A stretch of DNA of 64,000 bases, taken from the NCBI RefSeq assembly GCF_000376445.1, contig NZ_AQXI01000001.1, positions 1,334,962 through 1,398,961 on the forward strand, written 5' to 3'. The DNA is from Haladaptatus paucihalophilus DX253 (lineage in GTDB: Archaea > Halobacteriota > Halobacteria > Halobacteriales > Haladaptataceae). Of the stretch, positions 42,157-52,596 are shown piece after piece. The stretch's first letter is position 1, and each line of letters starts with the position of its first letter. Made by a program: the position numbers and the translations under genes. The notes beneath the pieces are model-generated. The model saw only the letters and a program-made list of their open reading frames with translations, ran no database searches and was not told the origin of the DNA.

Positions 42157-43575
42157 TTATAGGTTTTCGTGAATCGTCCCTTCCGCCCGCCGCATAACCT
42201 CACCAACCGCGAGTCCGGTTTCCGTCGCCACGGCCAGCGCGTCGTCGAACTCCGCGCTCACGTCGTAGACCGTCCCGGACTCGTCGCGGGCGACTTTGAC
42301 CGACACGTCGAATTCCCCTCCGTCTAACTCCTCTCCGTCTATTTCCAGCGTCGCCGTCTCGAACTCCCGGTGGGCAATCCAGCGGTGGCGGACACCCGTC
42401 TCGCGGACGCCCAGCGTCCCGGTCTCCTCGGCGAGTTTCCGGGCGACCCGTTCTGCGTCCTCGGGTTTGACGACGACCTTCACGACGTGCCCCGGTCGGG
42501 CCTTCTTCATCGTCGCGGGGAGAATCGAGACATCGCGTGCGCCTGCGTCCGCGAGGATTTCTTGAAGCCCGCCAAGCACCTCCGGCGGGGCGTCGTCCAG
42601 ATTGGTTTCGAGGACGGTGATGTCGTCGCGCACGAGACCACCGCTCGACTCACCGGCGAGGACGCGCAACACGTTCGGATGGTCGGGGAAATCGTGGCCG
42701 CCAGCGCCGTATCCAGAGCCGTCGACGTTCAGCGTCGGAAGCGTTTCGACGCCATCGGCGAAGTGGGCCAAAATCGCGGCACCGGTCGGCGTGAGCAGTT
42801 CCGCTTCGACGGGGCCGCCGGACAGCGACCAGTCCGCACCCGCCGCGATTTCCACGACCGCCGGTGCGGGTATCGGGAACGTTCCGTGGCTCATGCCGAC
42901 TTCGCCGCCGCCGGTCGCCAGGGGCGTCGTCACGATTCGGTCGGCGTCGAGGTCGGCGAACAGCAGGGACGCGCCGACGATATCCGCGATCGCGTCGTCG
43001 GTCCCGACCTCGTGGAAGTGGGTCGAATCGAGGTCGGTGTCGTGGACGCTCGCCTCCGCCTCGCCGAGAATTCGAAAGACGGCTTTGGCGTCGCGTTCGA
43101 TAGGGACGTCGAGACCCATGGATTCGAGCACGTCGATGACCTCGCGGTAGGTCCGGGCCGGACCGGAACCCTCGGCATGCTGGTGGTTGTGGTGATGGTT
43201 GTGGTCGTGCTGGTGTGTGTGCTCATCGTGGCCGTGATGGCCGTCGTCGTCATCGTGGTCGTGTTCGTGGTCGCCGTCGTCCCCGTGATGGTGGTCGCCG
43301 TGGTCGTGTATCTCCCCGTTTCCGTGGTGCTGGTCGTGACCGTCGTCGCGTGCGTTGTCGTCCCCGTCTTCCGATTCGTCCCCACCGTCGGTCAGAAGAA
43401 CGGCGACGCTCGTCGCTGAAATCCCGTTTTTGACGACGGTTTCGACCTCGTACTCCACGTCGAGGGCGTCTTCGACCGGTTCCAGCGCGTCCCGATTCGC
43501 TCCCGCGTCGAGCAGCGCTCCGAGAATCATATCGCCGCTGGCCCCCATTCGGCCGTCGAACGCAAGCGTTCTCAT
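42157..43575 (-). CDS. larC: LarC, nickel-pincer cofactor nickel insertase, with His-rich insert
   Basis: 472 residues. LarC inserts nickel into the pyridinium bis-thiocarboxylic mononucleotide to make the cofactor of lactate racemase LarA and relatives. The N-terminus D-G-R-M-G-A-S-G-D-M-I-L-G-A-L-L, the H-F-H-E-V-G region (F-H-E-V-G-T-D-D-A-I-A-D) and the C-terminal V-K-V-V-V-K-P segment are typical. Residues about 78-138 form an insert with 23 His plus many Asp, a probable nickel store or chelator. The gene is one continuous frame, unlike bacterial versions that need a programmed frameshift. larA, larB and larE are not in this window. Confidence 0.92.
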   Translation of the reverse strand: MRTLAFDGRMGASGDMILGALLDAGANRDALEPVEDALDVEYEVETVVKNGISATSVAVLLTDGGDESEDGDDNARDDGHDQHHGNGEIHDHGDHHHGDDGDHEHDHDDDDGHHGHDEHTHQHDHNHHHNHQHAEGSGPARTYREVIDVLESMGLDVPIERDAKAVFRILGEAEASVHDTDLDSTHFHEVGTDDAIADIVGASLLFADLDADRIVTTPLATGGGEVGMSHGTFPIPAPAVVEIAAGADWSLSGGPVEAELLTPTGAAILAHFADGVETLPTLNVDGSGYGAGGHDFPDHPNVLRVLAGESSGGLVRDDITVLETNLDDAPPEVLGGLQEILADAGARDVSILPATMKKARPGHVVKVVVKPEDAERVARKLAEETGTLGVRETGVRHRWIAHREFETATLEIDGEELDGGEFDVSVKVARDESGTVYDVSAEFDDALAVATETGLAVGEVMRRAEGTIHENL

Positions 43576-43774
43576 ACGTCGTTCCTGTTCCGAGACGCGA
43601 AAACCCCTGCGGTCGTGTCGCCACCACTATCCCTTTGTACTGCCCCCACGTATTGACGGTCATCGCACGCGGGCACCATCCATCGCTATCGGCGACGTGG
43701 CTAAACCTCCCGGTAGCACAGGACTTATGCCCCGCGAACTATCATCCACAACTATCCCCCGTGACTGAACAATC

Positions 43775-45997
43775 ATGAACGAAGTGCAACTGGAGGTGGC
43801 GAAGGCGTATCCGAACGATTCGGGACGCGGCATCGCCCGTCTCGACCCGGATACGCTCTTGCATCTGAAGCTGAGCCCCGGAGATATAATCGAGATAGAA
43901 GGAGGCGATACGACCGCCGCGAAAGTCTGGCGTGCCGACCGGCAGGACTGGAACACCGATACGGTACGTATCGACGGGTTCACCCGCCAAAACGCCGACG
44001 TCGGTATCGGCGAACGCGTCGAAATCCGCAAAGCGGAGGCCGACAAGGCCGACAAACTGGTCCTCGCACCGCCGGAAGAAGCGAGCGTCCAGTTCGGCAG
44101 CGACGCCGCCGGAATGGTCAAGCGACAGATCCTGAAGCGGCCGGTCGTCGAGCGCGACATCGTGCCCGTCATGTCGAGCACGAACCACCCGTTCATGCGG
44201 TCGCCGGGACAGGCAATCCCGCTCATCGCGGTCGAAACCGACCCGCAGGGCGTCTGTCTCATTACCGAGGACACGGAAGTCGAGTTGCGCGAAGAGCCGA
44301 TTTCCGGCTTCGAGAAGACCGGCGGCGGCATCACCTACGAGGACATCGGCGGCCTCCAGAACGAAATCCAACGCGTGCGGGAGATGGTCGAACTCCCGAT
44401 GAAGCACCCGCAGATATTCCAGAAGCTCGGCATCGAGCCGCCACAGGGTGTTCTCCTGCACGGCCCGCCGGGGACCGGGAAGACGCTGTTGGCGAAAGCG
44501 GTCGCCAACGAAACCAGCGCGAGTTTCTTCTCCATCGCTGGTCCGGAAATCATCTCGAAATACTACGGGGAATCCGAACAGCAACTCCGTGAAATCTTCG
44601 AGGACGCCGCCGAGGAGTCTCCCTCCATCATCTTCATCGACGAACTCGACTCCATCGCGCCGAAACGCGAGGACGTGACCGGCGAAGTCGAACGCCGCGT
44701 CGTCGCCCAGTTGTTGACGATGATGGACGGCCTCGAAGCGCGCGGACAGGTCATCGTCATCGCCGCGACGAACCGCGTCGATTCGGTGGACCCGGCGCTC
44801 CGCCGCCCCGGCCGCTTCGACCGCGAAATCGAAATCGGCGTGCCGGACGAAGAAGGCCGCACGGAAATTCTGCAGATACACACGCGCGGGATGCCGCTCT
44901 CGGACGACGTGAACCTCCCCGGCCTGTCGAACGACACGCACGGCTTCGTCGGAGCCGACATCGAGAGCCTGACGAAGGAAGCCGCGATGAAGGCGCTCCG
45001 GCGCTACCTGCCGGAAATCGACCTCGACGAGGAGTCCATCCCGCCGTCGCTAATCGACCGGATGATCGTCAAGCGCGAGGACTTCCGCGGCGCGCTGAAC
45101 GAGGTCGAACCCTCGGCGATGCGCGAGGTGCTGGTCGAACTCCCGAAGGTGTCGTGGGACGACGTGGGCGGCCTCGAAGACGCCAAGAGTCAAGTCAAAG
45201 AGAGCGTCGAATGGCCGCTCTCCTCGCCCGAGAAGTTCGAGCGCATGGGCATCGAACCGCCGTCCGGCGTCCTGCTCTACGGGCCGCCCGGAACCGGGAA
45301 GACGCTCATGGCGAAGGCGGTCGCCAACGAGACGAACGCCAACTTCATCAGCGTGCGCGGCCCACAACTGCTGTCGAAGTGGGTCGGCGAGTCGGAGAAG
45401 GCCATCCGGCAGACGTTCCGCAAGGCGCGGCAGGTCAGCCCGACGGTCATCTTCTTCGACGAACTCGACAGCCTCGCCCCCGGTCGGGGACAGGAAGTCG
45501 GGAGCAACGTCTCGGAGCGCGTCGTCAACCAGCTCCTCACCGAACTCGACGGGTTGGAGGACAAGGGCGACGTGATGGTCATCGGCGCGACCAACCGCCC
45601 GGACATGATCGACCCGGCGCTCATCCGCTCCGGTCGCTTCGACCGCCTCGTCATGATCGGCCAACCCGACGAGGAGGGCCGCGAGCAGATCCTCAAGATT
45701 CACACCGAGGACAGCCCGCTCGCGCCCGACGTGAGCCTCCGCGAACTCGCGGAGATGACCGACGGCTACGTCGGCAGCGACTTGGAATCCATCGCCCGCG
45801 AGGCCGCAATCGAGGCCCTGCGCGAGGACGACGACGCGGAGGAAGTCGAGATGCGACACTTCCGCGCCGCGATGGAGAGCGTCCGCGCCACCGTCACGGA
45901 AGACCTCCTCGACTACTACGCCGACATGGAACAGGAGTTCAAGGGCGGTTCGTCCGGCCCACAGCGCCAGACCGGCGGCCGCATCGGTTTCCAATAG
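43775..45997 (+). CDS. cdc48: Cdc48/VAT-type AAA+ ATPase
   Basis: 740-residue hexameric unfoldase that feeds proteins to the proteasome and remodels complexes. Order: N-terminal double-psi barrel and clamp domain (1-180), D1 ATPase with Walker A G-P-P-G-T-G-K-T (about 230-237) and Walker [10 protein letters not shown]2 with Walker A about 503-510 and V-I-F-F-D-E-L-D, then an acidic tail ending G-G-R-I-G-F-Q. Arginine fingers and sensor residues of both rings are evident ([13 protein letters not shown]). A strong palindrome follows the stop codon. Confidence 0.96.
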   Translation: MNEVQLEVAKAYPNDSGRGIARLDPDTLLHLKLSPGDIIEIEGGDTTAAKVWRADRQDWNTDTVRIDGFTRQNADVGIGERVEIRKAEADKADKLVLAPPEEASVQFGSDAAGMVKRQILKRPVVERDIVPVMSSTNHPFMRSPGQAIPLIAVETDPQGVCLITEDTEVELREEPISGFEKTGGGITYEDIGGLQNEIQRVREMVELPMKHPQIFQKLGIEPPQGVLLHGPPGTGKTLLAKAVANETSASFFSIAGPEIISKYYGESEQQLREIFEDAAEESPSIIFIDELDSIAPKREDVTGEVERRVVAQLLTMMDGLEARGQVIVIAATNRVDSVDPALRRPGRFDREIEIGVPDEEGRTEILQIHTRGMPLSDDVNLPGLSNDTHGFVGADIESLTKEAAMKALRRYLPEIDLDEESIPPSLIDRMIVKREDFRGALNEVEPSAMREVLVELPKVSWDDVGGLEDAKSQVKESVEWPLSSPEKFERMGIEPPSGVLLYGPPGTGKTLMAKAVANETNANFISVRGPQLLSKWVGESEKAIRQTFRKARQVSPTVIFFDELDSLAPGRGQEVGSNVSERVVNQLLTELDGLEDKGDVMVIGATNRPDMIDPALIRSGRFDRLVMIGQPDEEGREQILKIHTEDSPLAPDVSLRELAEMTDGYVGSDLESIAREAAIEALREDDDAEEVEMRHFRAAMESVRATVTEDLLDYYADMEQEFKGGSSGPQRQTGGRIGFQ

Positions 45998-46070
45998 AAC
46001 CTTTTACGACGGTCGCGGTCAGAGACGACGACTTCTGTCGTCGTCTCTGACGGCTCCCTGTAAAAGGTTC
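45997..46070. terminator. Nested perfect palindrome after cdc48
   Basis: The outer arms GAACCTTTTAC and GTAAAAGGTTC (11 bp, perfect) enclose an inner perfect 15-bp stem (46018-46032 with 46037-46051) around loop TTCT. The left arm starts with the last base of the cdc48 stop codon. It may act as a terminator or be an immobile palindromic repeat element. Confidence 0.7.
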
Positions 46071-46217
46071 ATCAAAAGCACGGCGCTCCTCCCGTTGGTC
46101 GTCGCTTGGCCCGCTCACTTGGCTCACGGCTACGCCGTTCGCCTCGTTCGCGGTGAGAATGCTAGCGACCGACGGCTGTATCCCTGCTGATTCTGGGATA
46201 TTTGCTTCGCTATCCGC

Positions 46218-46670
46218 TTAGTTACCACAGGAATCCGTTTCGTTCGACGGCATGTCAAATAGTCCGCCTTGACGAATACGGATGGTCACGGAAAAACAAT
46301 CTCCTTGCCGATTCTTCGCTGGAAACCGATGTTCGTACCAGTCGGTCCGGTCATCGACTCGCGCCGCGACGGCGTATTTACCCGCCGTGGACATCCATTC
46401 CTCCTGTATGACCGGTGCCGGATTTTCACGAGTTCCGAACTCTGAACCCTCGTCAAGAGCGTAGTCTGCGGTATGAACTCGCTCACCGTCCCGAGAAATT
46501 CGAACGTGAACTGTGTGTGGGGATTCATCGAGATTGAGCAGTATCAGTTCCGCGAGACGCGTCGTTTCGGGTCGAGCGAGCGCCGAACAACCGCTCAATC
46601 CACCGACCACACCACCTGCGGAGAGCACACTAACCTGTCGGAGGAGGGACCGTCGGGACGGGGATTTCAT
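46218..46670 (-). CDS. Tat-exported lipoprotein of unknown function
   Basis: 150 residues. The N-terminus S-R-R-S-L-L-R followed by a hydrophobic run and L-S-G-C is a Tat signal with a lipobox; the lipidated Cys is about residue 28. The mature protein is beta-rich, with L-L-N-L-D-E-S-P-H-T-V-H-V strands like small haloarchaeal Ig-like lipoproteins, and ends in S-C-G-N. Substrate or partner unknown. Confidence 0.8.
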   Translation of the reverse strand: MKSPSRRSLLRQVSVLSAGGVVGGLSGCSALARPETTRLAELILLNLDESPHTVHVRISRDGERVHTADYALDEGSEFGTRENPAPVIQEEWMSTAGKYAVAARVDDRTDWYEHRFPAKNRQGDCFSVTIRIRQGGLFDMPSNETDSCGN

Positions 46671-46759
46671 GCACTGATTCCGTAGTAATCAAACAAATAT
46701 TTTGTCTATAGTGGTTCCCAGAACGGAAGAGCAAACGAGTCAACCACCGAAAATCGGCC

Positions 46760-46945
46760 AGCGACAAAACCGCGGAGGCCAGCGCCCTCTCCGGAAAATC
46801 TCCGATTTCCGGGCCGAGGAACCCTCGGAGGCGCGTCTTCGACGCGCCGAAGGGGGTGACGCTGTGCTTTTGGTGCAGATTTTTCCAGGGAGACGGACGA
46901 AGCCAGCGCGATTCGCGCTGGCTTCGTTTCTCGACCGCAGAAAAA
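46760..46945. other. Structured intergenic region between the lipoprotein and phoU
   Basis: Dense inverted repeats lie here: CCGGAAAATC/GATTTCCGG near 46790-46820, GGCGCGTC/GACGCGCC near 46830-46850, and the hairpin at 46899-46925. A GGTGCAGATTTTT word at 46872 resembles sequences I recall from other haloarchaeal intergenic repeats. It may be a repeat element or an unannotated RNA. Confidence 0.4.
46899..46925 (-). terminator. Hairpin downstream of the pst-phoU operon
   Basis: GAAGCCAGCGCGA-T-TCGCGCTGGCTTC is a perfect 13-bp inverted repeat with a one-base centre (a 12-bp stem and 3-nt loop in practice). It starts 25 bp after the phoU stop codon on the minus strand and may terminate the operon. 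Confidence 0.5.
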
Positions 46946-46949
46946 GGTG

Positions 46950-47627
46950 CTAGTATATTAGCTCGTCGTCGTTCTCGACCATGTAGAACGTGCGGGCGGC
47001 GATGTTGACGGCGTGGTCGCCGATGCGTTCGAGGTCGCGGATGGTGAGGAGGAGGCGCGAAACGTCCTGCAGCAGTCGCTCGATTTCCGCTTCCGTGTTC
47101 TCTTCGAGTTCGGTCTCGATGAGGTCGCGGACGACGAGGGCGCTGGCACGCTCACAGAGGTTGTCCAGGTCCTCGTCGCGGTCGGCGACGGCGTAGCAGT
47201 CCTCGGAATTCTCCTCGGCGTAGGCGTCCATCGTGACTTCGAGCATGTCGAGCGTGAGGGTGCCCAGCTCCTGAATATCGACCTCGGGGAACACGTCGTG
47301 GTCCGCTTCGAGCGTGTACTCGCCGAGGTTGACGGCGAGGTCGGCGATGCGTTCGAGGTCGGTGATGATCTTGAACGACGCCGCGATCATTCGGAGGTCG
47401 GTTGCGACCGGTTGCTGGAGCGCGAACAGGTCGATACAGTCCTTTTCGAGCGAGAGGTAGAGTTCGTTCACCTCGTCGTCGCCCTCGATGACTTCGTGGG
47501 CGAGTTCGCGGTCCTTCTGCTCCAGGGCGTTGAGACCGAGCCGGAGGCGTTCCATCACGACCTCGCTCATGTAGAGGACGTTCTCTCGAAGGTCTTCGAG
47601 TTGCGTCTGATAGTCTTCTCGTGGCAT
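46950..47627 (-). CDS. phoU: Phosphate regulatory protein PhoU
   Basis: 225-residue protein of two PhoU three-helix bundles, with the metal-cluster motifs E-x3-D-x3-E (I-T-D-L-E-R-I-A-D-L-A-V-N and I-R-D-L-E-R-I-G-D-H-A-V-N). PhoU restrains PstSCAB-dependent phosphate uptake and signalling. It is the last gene of the operon, 6 bp after pstB. Confidence 0.95.
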   Translation of the reverse strand: MPREDYQTQLEDLRENVLYMSEVVMERLRLGLNALEQKDRELAHEVIEGDDEVNELYLSLEKDCIDLFALQQPVATDLRMIAASFKIITDLERIADLAVNLGEYTLEADHDVFPEVDIQELGTLTLDMLEVTMDAYAEENSEDCYAVADRDEDLDNLCERASALVVRDLIETELEENTEAEIERLLQDVSRLLLTIRDLERIGDHAVNIAARTFYMVENDDELIY

Positions 47628-47633
47628 AGATTG

Positions 47634-48542
47634 TTATCCGAACTTCCCCGTAATGTAATCTTCGACGCGTTGACTCTCGGGGTTCTCGAAGATTTTGTCC
47701 GTGTTGTCGTACTCGACGAGTTCGCCACCCGTGAGGAACACCGCGGTCTGGTCGGAGATGCGGGCCGCCTGCTGCATGCTGTGGGTGACGATGACGACGG
47801 TGTACTCCTCGGCGAGGTCCTGAATCAAGTCCTCGATCTTCGAGGTGGCGATGGGGTCGAGCGCGCTCGCCGGTTCGTCCATCAGGATGACTTCCGGTTC
47901 GACCGACAGACAGCGGGCGATACAGAGGCGCTGTTGTTGACCGCCGGAGAGACCGAGCGCGTTGTCGTCGAGGCGGTCGTTCACCTCGTCCCAAATCGCG
48001 GCCTGTTTCAGACAGCGCTCGACGAGTTCTTCTTCCTCCTCGCTGTCGTCGCGCCCGAGCAATCGGGCGAGCAGGCCAGTGTCGAGTTCGCCGTGCTTTC
48101 GCGGCCCGTAGGCGATGTTGTCCCGGATGGACTTCGGGAACGGGTTCGGTTGCTGGAACACCATCCCGATTCGCTTGCGGAGTTCGACGAGGTTCACGTC
48201 GTCGTCGTAGATGTTCTGCCCGTGGAACTCGATGTTTCCGTCGACTCGGGCGGCCTTGATGCGGTCGTTCATCCGGTTGAGACACCGGAGGAACGTGGAT
48301 TTACCGCACCCGGACGGCCCGATGAGGGCGGTCACGCTCTTTTCGGGGATGTCCATCGAAACGGACTGAATCGCCTGCTCGTCGCCGTAGTAGACGTCCA
48401 AGTCTTCCACCGACAACGCTGGCTGTCCGTCGAAGTCGTACTCGACCCAATCGGCGCGAATCCGCTCCTCGGTTTCGCCCTTGGTCGTTTGCGACCCGGA
48501 ACTGTTCTGCTCTGAATCCATCTCCTTGATTGTCTCGCTCAT
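47634..48542 (-). CDS. pstB: Phosphate ABC transporter ATPase PstB
   Basis: 302 residues. Walker [11 protein letters not shown]-loop ([10 protein letters not shown]), signature L-S-G-G-Q-Q-Q-R and Walker B V-I-L-M-D-E-P are all present. It has a 45-residue acidic N-terminal extension typical of haloarchaea and an insertion near residues 155-175. It overlaps pstA by 4 bases. Confidence 0.96.
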   Translation of the reverse strand: MSETIKEMDSEQNSSGSQTTKGETEERIRADWVEYDFDGQPALSVEDLDVYYGDEQAIQSVSMDIPEKSVTALIGPSGCGKSTFLRCLNRMNDRIKAARVDGNIEFHGQNIYDDDVNLVELRKRIGMVFQQPNPFPKSIRDNIAYGPRKHGELDTGLLARLLGRDDSEEEEELVERCLKQAAIWDEVNDRLDDNALGLSGGQQQRLCIARCLSVEPEVILMDEPASALDPIATSKIEDLIQDLAEEYTVVIVTHSMQQAARISDQTAVFLTGGELVEYDNTDKIFENPESQRVEDYITGKFG

Positions 48543-50086
48543 TGTTGAAGTTTCCTCCTGAAGTAGATGCGCATCGCAATGCCAACCACGTAGAACGACA
48601 TCACCACGATGAGCAGGACGAGTGCCGTCGCCCATCCGACCGATTCGGGCGCGGAGACACCCGCCGTGATGACTGCAAACAGTTGATACGGAAGCGCGCT
48701 CGCGGGTTGCAACAGCGCGTCGTTGACGACGAACGGTGGCGTCGCCTGCAGCGTGAACGACGATAGAACCTTCGGCGCTTCCGACGGGAACGGGTCCTGC
48801 ACGAGGATAAGCAAGATAGGTGCCGTCTCCCCGGCAATTCGACCGACGCCGAGGATGACGCCCGTGAGGACGCCCGGTATCGCCGCCGGAAGGACGACGC
48901 TCTTGATGGTTTCCCACTGGTTCACCCCGAGCGCGGCGCTCGCATCCCGGTACTCGTCGGGGACGTTCTGCAGCGACTCCCGGCTGGTGATGAGCACCAG
49001 CGGGAGGAGCATCGCGCCCAAAACGACCTGCCCAGCCAGCAGCGACGGTGTATTTCCGAGTCGAGGGACGAGGAACGCGTACCCGAACAGGCCGAAGATG
49101 ATGCTCGGCGTGCTCCACAGACCGTTCGTTGCGATTTCGACTATCGACGTGAATCGGCCCTGTTCCGCGTACTCGGTCAGGTACACCGCCGCACCGACTC
49201 CAAGCGGGACGGCGAAGCAAATCGCACCGATGACGAGCCAGATGGTCCCGACGACGGCGGGGAAGATGCCGTTGATGTCGTACTGCAACCCATTTCCGTT
49301 CGTGATGAACGGAATCGCCGGCGGCCATAGGGTGGCCCCTTTCAGCATCGGGTCGAGTCCCTTCTGGACGATGAACAGGATGATTCGCGCGAGGATGAAC
49401 AGGAGAATGGCGGTGTTGATGCTGATGAGCACGTACGCGCCGAACTCGCGGCCGCGGGCACCGAAGCCGCGGTAGGCGGCTGCCGAAGACCACGCGGTCA
49501 ACAGCCCGCCGAACAGGCCGAGTATTGCGATGGCGATGAATCCCGGAAACGTCGCCGAGAAGCCCTCGGGCGTCCACGACCATCCCGAGCCGATGACGCC
49601 GGTCAACACGACGAGGCCGAAGACGAGTTCGAAGATACCGACCGGAACCGTGACGCCGATGTCCTCGCGGAGAAGCAGGGTTCCGACGAAGACGGCGACA
49701 CCGGCGACGAGTGCGGCGGGAATCCACGCGAACCATCCCAGTCCGAACGTCTGGGAAACGACCAGACCGGAGATGACGGCCGCAATCGAGCCATCGATGA
49801 ACGCGACGACGCTACTGACGCTCGGACTCGGCGTCGTATCGACCGACCCTTGCCACGAGAGAGCGCCGAGGGCGAACAACGACAACGCGATGACGACGTG
49901 AAGACCGCCGAAGACGGTCGCCACGCTGACTCCCGCCACCGTCGTGGTCAATGACACCCACTGGAAGAGGAGCGCCCCTCCCAGCAGAATCATGCCGAGT
50001 GCGAGCACGAACGGTACGGTTGCAAGTTGCCCGAGAACACCGGTCTCGGTGACGATTTCACTGTCCTGTGAGTACGCTTCGCTCAT
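48539..50086 (-). CDS. pstA: Phosphate ABC transporter permease PstA, extended
   Basis: 515-residue inner permease. The C-terminal 280 residues form the standard PstA domain, with the permease E-A-A-like loop ([13 protein letters not shown]). The N-terminal 230 residues add about six further hydrophobic helices compared with bacterial PstA, a layout I recall in other haloarchaeal PstA proteins. It overlaps pstB and pstC by 4 bases each. Confidence 0.94.
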   Translation of the reverse strand: MSEAYSQDSEIVTETGVLGQLATVPFVLALGMILLGGALLFQWVSLTTTVAGVSVATVFGGLHVVIALSLFALGALSWQGSVDTTPSPSVSSVVAFIDGSIAAVISGLVVSQTFGLGWFAWIPAALVAGVAVFVGTLLLREDIGVTVPVGIFELVFGLVVLTGVIGSGWSWTPEGFSATFPGFIAIAILGLFGGLLTAWSSAAAYRGFGARGREFGAYVLISINTAILLFILARIILFIVQKGLDPMLKGATLWPPAIPFITNGNGLQYDINGIFPAVVGTIWLVIGAICFAVPLGVGAAVYLTEYAEQGRFTSIVEIATNGLWSTPSIIFGLFGYAFLVPRLGNTPSLLAGQVVLGAMLLPLVLITSRESLQNVPDEYRDASAALGVNQWETIKSVVLPAAIPGVLTGVILGVGRIAGETAPILLILVQDPFPSEAPKVLSSFTLQATPPFVVNDALLQPASALPYQLFAVITAGVSAPESVGWATALVLLIVVMSFYVVGIAMRIYFRRKLQQ

Positions 50087-51147
50087 TGTTCACCTCCCAG
50101 TTTCCGCGCCATGCGGCGTTCGATGGCCTGTGACACGATACTGAGCGTCAGGACGATGACGAACAACACGACACCGGCGGCGAACAGCGCGCTGAGTTGG
50201 GTCGGTCGCCCGATTGCCACGCCGGATTGGCTGGCGATGGCGGACGTGAGCGTAATGGTGTTCCCGAACACGTCGTACAGCGGGTCGGGAAGTCGAGTCA
50301 CGTTCCCGAGAATGACGGTTGCGGCCATCGTCTCGCCGACGGCACGACCGACGCCGAGGATGACGGCCGCCGAAATTCCCGATATGGCGGCCGGAAGCGT
50401 GACGCTCTTCGTCGTTTGCCAGTCAGTCGCGCCGAGGCCGACCGACCCGCTCTTCATCGAGTTGGGGACGGCGGTCAGCGAGTCCTCCGCGACGGACACG
50501 ACCGTCGGGAGCGCCATGAATCCGATCATGACTCCGACCAAGAACAGGCTTCCGCTGGTCGGCAACAAGAGTTCGTTCGACAGGTACGGGTTGAGGACCA
50601 TGAAGCCGATGAATCCGTACACGATGGACGGGATACCGGCGAGCAGTTCGATAGCCGGTTTCGTCACTTCCCGAACCATGTCGGACGCGAGTTCGCTGAT
50701 GAAGATTGCGCCCGCGATACCGAGCGGTGCGGAGACGAGCGTCGCTATGATGGTCGTCACGAGCGTCCCCCACATCATCGTCAGGAGTCCGTACCGGTTC
50801 GTGGACGTCCGCCAGACGGTGTCGGTAACGATGGAGAGTCCCATCTTCCGGACGACCGGAACGGATTGGATGAACAGATAGGCGGTGATGAGGCCCAGGA
50901 TGATAACCGTCGAAACAGTCGTCAGCAGCGACAGCGCTCGGGCCGTTTCCGCCTGATACGTGACCCATCCGTACACGACGACGGCGATGAACGCCGCGAG
51001 CGGGAAGGCCACGTACGTCGGTGCCGCGATGAACGCGGTAAACGCGGCAACGAGCGATAGCGCACCCACGGCGGCCGCGATTTGGGCCGGTGTCTCAAGT
51101 TCATCGACCGAGCGTCGAACCGCCGAAAAACTGGGTGCGTCAACCAT
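50083..51147 (-). CDS. pstC: Phosphate ABC transporter permease PstC
   Basis: 354-residue permease with about eight membrane helices. The conserved P-S-I-V-Y-G-F-I-G segment and the loop S-V-G-L-G-A-T-D-W-Q-T-T-K-S identify the Pst permease domain. It begins 14 bp after pstS and is coupled to pstA by a 4-base overlap. Confidence 0.95.
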   Translation of the reverse strand: MVDAPSFSAVRRSVDELETPAQIAAAVGALSLVAAFTAFIAAPTYVAFPLAAFIAVVVYGWVTYQAETARALSLLTTVSTVIILGLITAYLFIQSVPVVRKMGLSIVTDTVWRTSTNRYGLLTMMWGTLVTTIIATLVSAPLGIAGAIFISELASDMVREVTKPAIELLAGIPSIVYGFIGFMVLNPYLSNELLLPTSGSLFLVGVMIGFMALPTVVSVAEDSLTAVPNSMKSGSVGLGATDWQTTKSVTLPAAISGISAAVILGVGRAVGETMAATVILGNVTRLPDPLYDVFGNTITLTSAIASQSGVAIGRPTQLSALFAAGVVLFVIVLTLSIVSQAIERRMARKLGGEQ

Positions 51148-51161
51148 AAATTATCGAGTGG

Positions 51162-52274
51162 TTAGTTGGTCGTCTCAGGGAGTTTTGAAAGTTCCTCTTT
51201 GCGTCGGCTGTCCGAGAGCGTCGCATACCCGGCCGGGTCGACGAACTGACCTTGACCGAATTCGGTGAGGATCATTCGGAGGAACGCGGCTTCCTTCTTC
51301 GAGGTCCCCTCGTACGTGTAGCAGTGAAGGTCACGCGAGAGCGGGTATCCCTTGTCGGAGAGGTTCTTGCCGGGTTCGTAGGTCGTTCCGTCGAAGTTGA
51401 GCGCGATGGCGGGAACGTCCTTCGAGACGAACGCGAGCGCCATGTACGCGATGGCGTTGTTGGCGTTGCCGACCGCCTTTGCGACCTCCTGGTTCTCGCC
51501 TTTACGGATATCGACGCCGGGCATCTTGGCGTCGCCGCTGCCGAGCATGTTCGCGCGGAACGACGTGTCCGTCCCCGAACCGACGGAGCGGCCGATGGCC
51601 TGAACTTCCATGTCCTTACCGGTGTAGCCGTCGACTTCGCTCCACTTCTTGATCTTGCCCGTGTAGATTTTGCGAACGGTGTCGGCTTTCAGTTTCTTGA
51701 CGCCGTTCTCGTAGAGATACTTGCTGACGACGATGGGCTGGGCGTCCACGCCGACGACGTGGTTCTTGAACTTCTCGAGTTCGGACTTGCTAGCGTCGAG
51801 TTCGGCGTCGACCGGCGCGCTGGCGTCACCGATGTCGACCTGTCCCTTCTGAAGCTTCGTCAGACCCACACCGGAGTGGCTCAGACCGATGCTGACGTTG
51901 AACGGGGGCTGACCGTCTTTGCCCGCCTCGAAGCCGTATTTGCTCGCCCAGTAGTCGGCGAGGTTCTTGTCGGTACTGATGCCGTACTTCTCCTGCGGCC
52001 AGTACTCCTTGTCGTCCGCCGGTGGGTTGTAGCCCCAGACGGACGCCGCCTTGTTCGTGATGGGGTACACCGTCGAGGAACCTCCCGCCGTGAGGGCCCC
52101 GGACGAGTCGTTTCCGCCGTTGTTGCCGGTGTCATCGTTGTTCCCACCGTCGCCGTCCGTGGTTTCCCCGCTCGATCCGTTGTCTGTACATCCAGCGAGC
52201 GCGAGTGCACTCGAAGTTCCCGCTGCCACGAGGAATTTCCGCCGCGAAACGCCGCTTGACGACTTACCTGACAT
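51162..52274 (-). CDS. pstS: Phosphate-binding lipoprotein PstS
   Basis: 370 residues. The N-terminus V-S-R-R-K-F-L is a Tat motif, followed by a lipobox (A-L-A-G-C), so it is exported folded and lipid anchored. A Gly/Asn/Asp-rich linker leads to the type II binding protein fold, with phosphate-site sequences A-G-G-S-S-T-V-Y-P and S-G-T-D-T-S-F. It opens the pstSCAB-phoU operon. ATG 52274 is chosen because it gives the signal directly. Confidence 0.95.
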   Translation of the reverse strand: MSGKSSSGVSRRKFLVAAGTSSALALAGCTDNGSSGETTDGDGGNNDDTGNNGGNDSSGALTAGGSSTVYPITNKAASVWGYNPPADDKEYWPQEKYGISTDKNLADYWASKYGFEAGKDGQPPFNVSIGLSHSGVGLTKLQKGQVDIGDASAPVDAELDASKSELEKFKNHVVGVDAQPIVVSKYLYENGVKKLKADTVRKIYTGKIKKWSEVDGYTGKDMEVQAIGRSVGSGTDTSFRANMLGSGDAKMPGVDIRKGENQEVAKAVGNANNAIAYMALAFVSKDVPAIALNFDGTTYEPGKNLSDKGYPLSRDLHCYTYEGTSKKEAAFLRMILTEFGQGQFVDPAGYATLSDSRRKEELSKLPETTN

Positions 52275-52596
52275 ACACTGCAATCCATGAACAGAACGTA
52301 ATAATACGTTGCTATTATTTCTATATATCTCTACGTTTGCTACTATTCTACGGATGCATATGATTCTCACACGACCGTCTTAGATGCCCTATTCCGGCGA
52401 ATTCAGCAGTTTCGATGAGAGCTCGCCGTTTGTACTACGTATGTATTCTATAATTTTGCCGTTCCAAGATGTTGAAAACATATCTTGAGGGAAACGGTTC
52501 GATGGAATACCATATTATGTACGGAAATAATCTCTGTTCCGAACGAGTATATAGAGATAGTTGGATTTATAGTCTCGGCCGAACCAACCTGTCGGT
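52275..52596. promoter_or_regulatory. Divergent promoter region between pstS and the AbrB-PhoU regulator
   Basis: 322 bp, AT-rich. The pstS side has a minus-strand ATATATAG near 52318-52326. The regulator side has TATATAGAG near 52549-52557. The GAGATA word recurs beside both boxes. Phosphate-starvation control from here is likely, but I cannot name a verified P-box. Confidence 0.5.
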
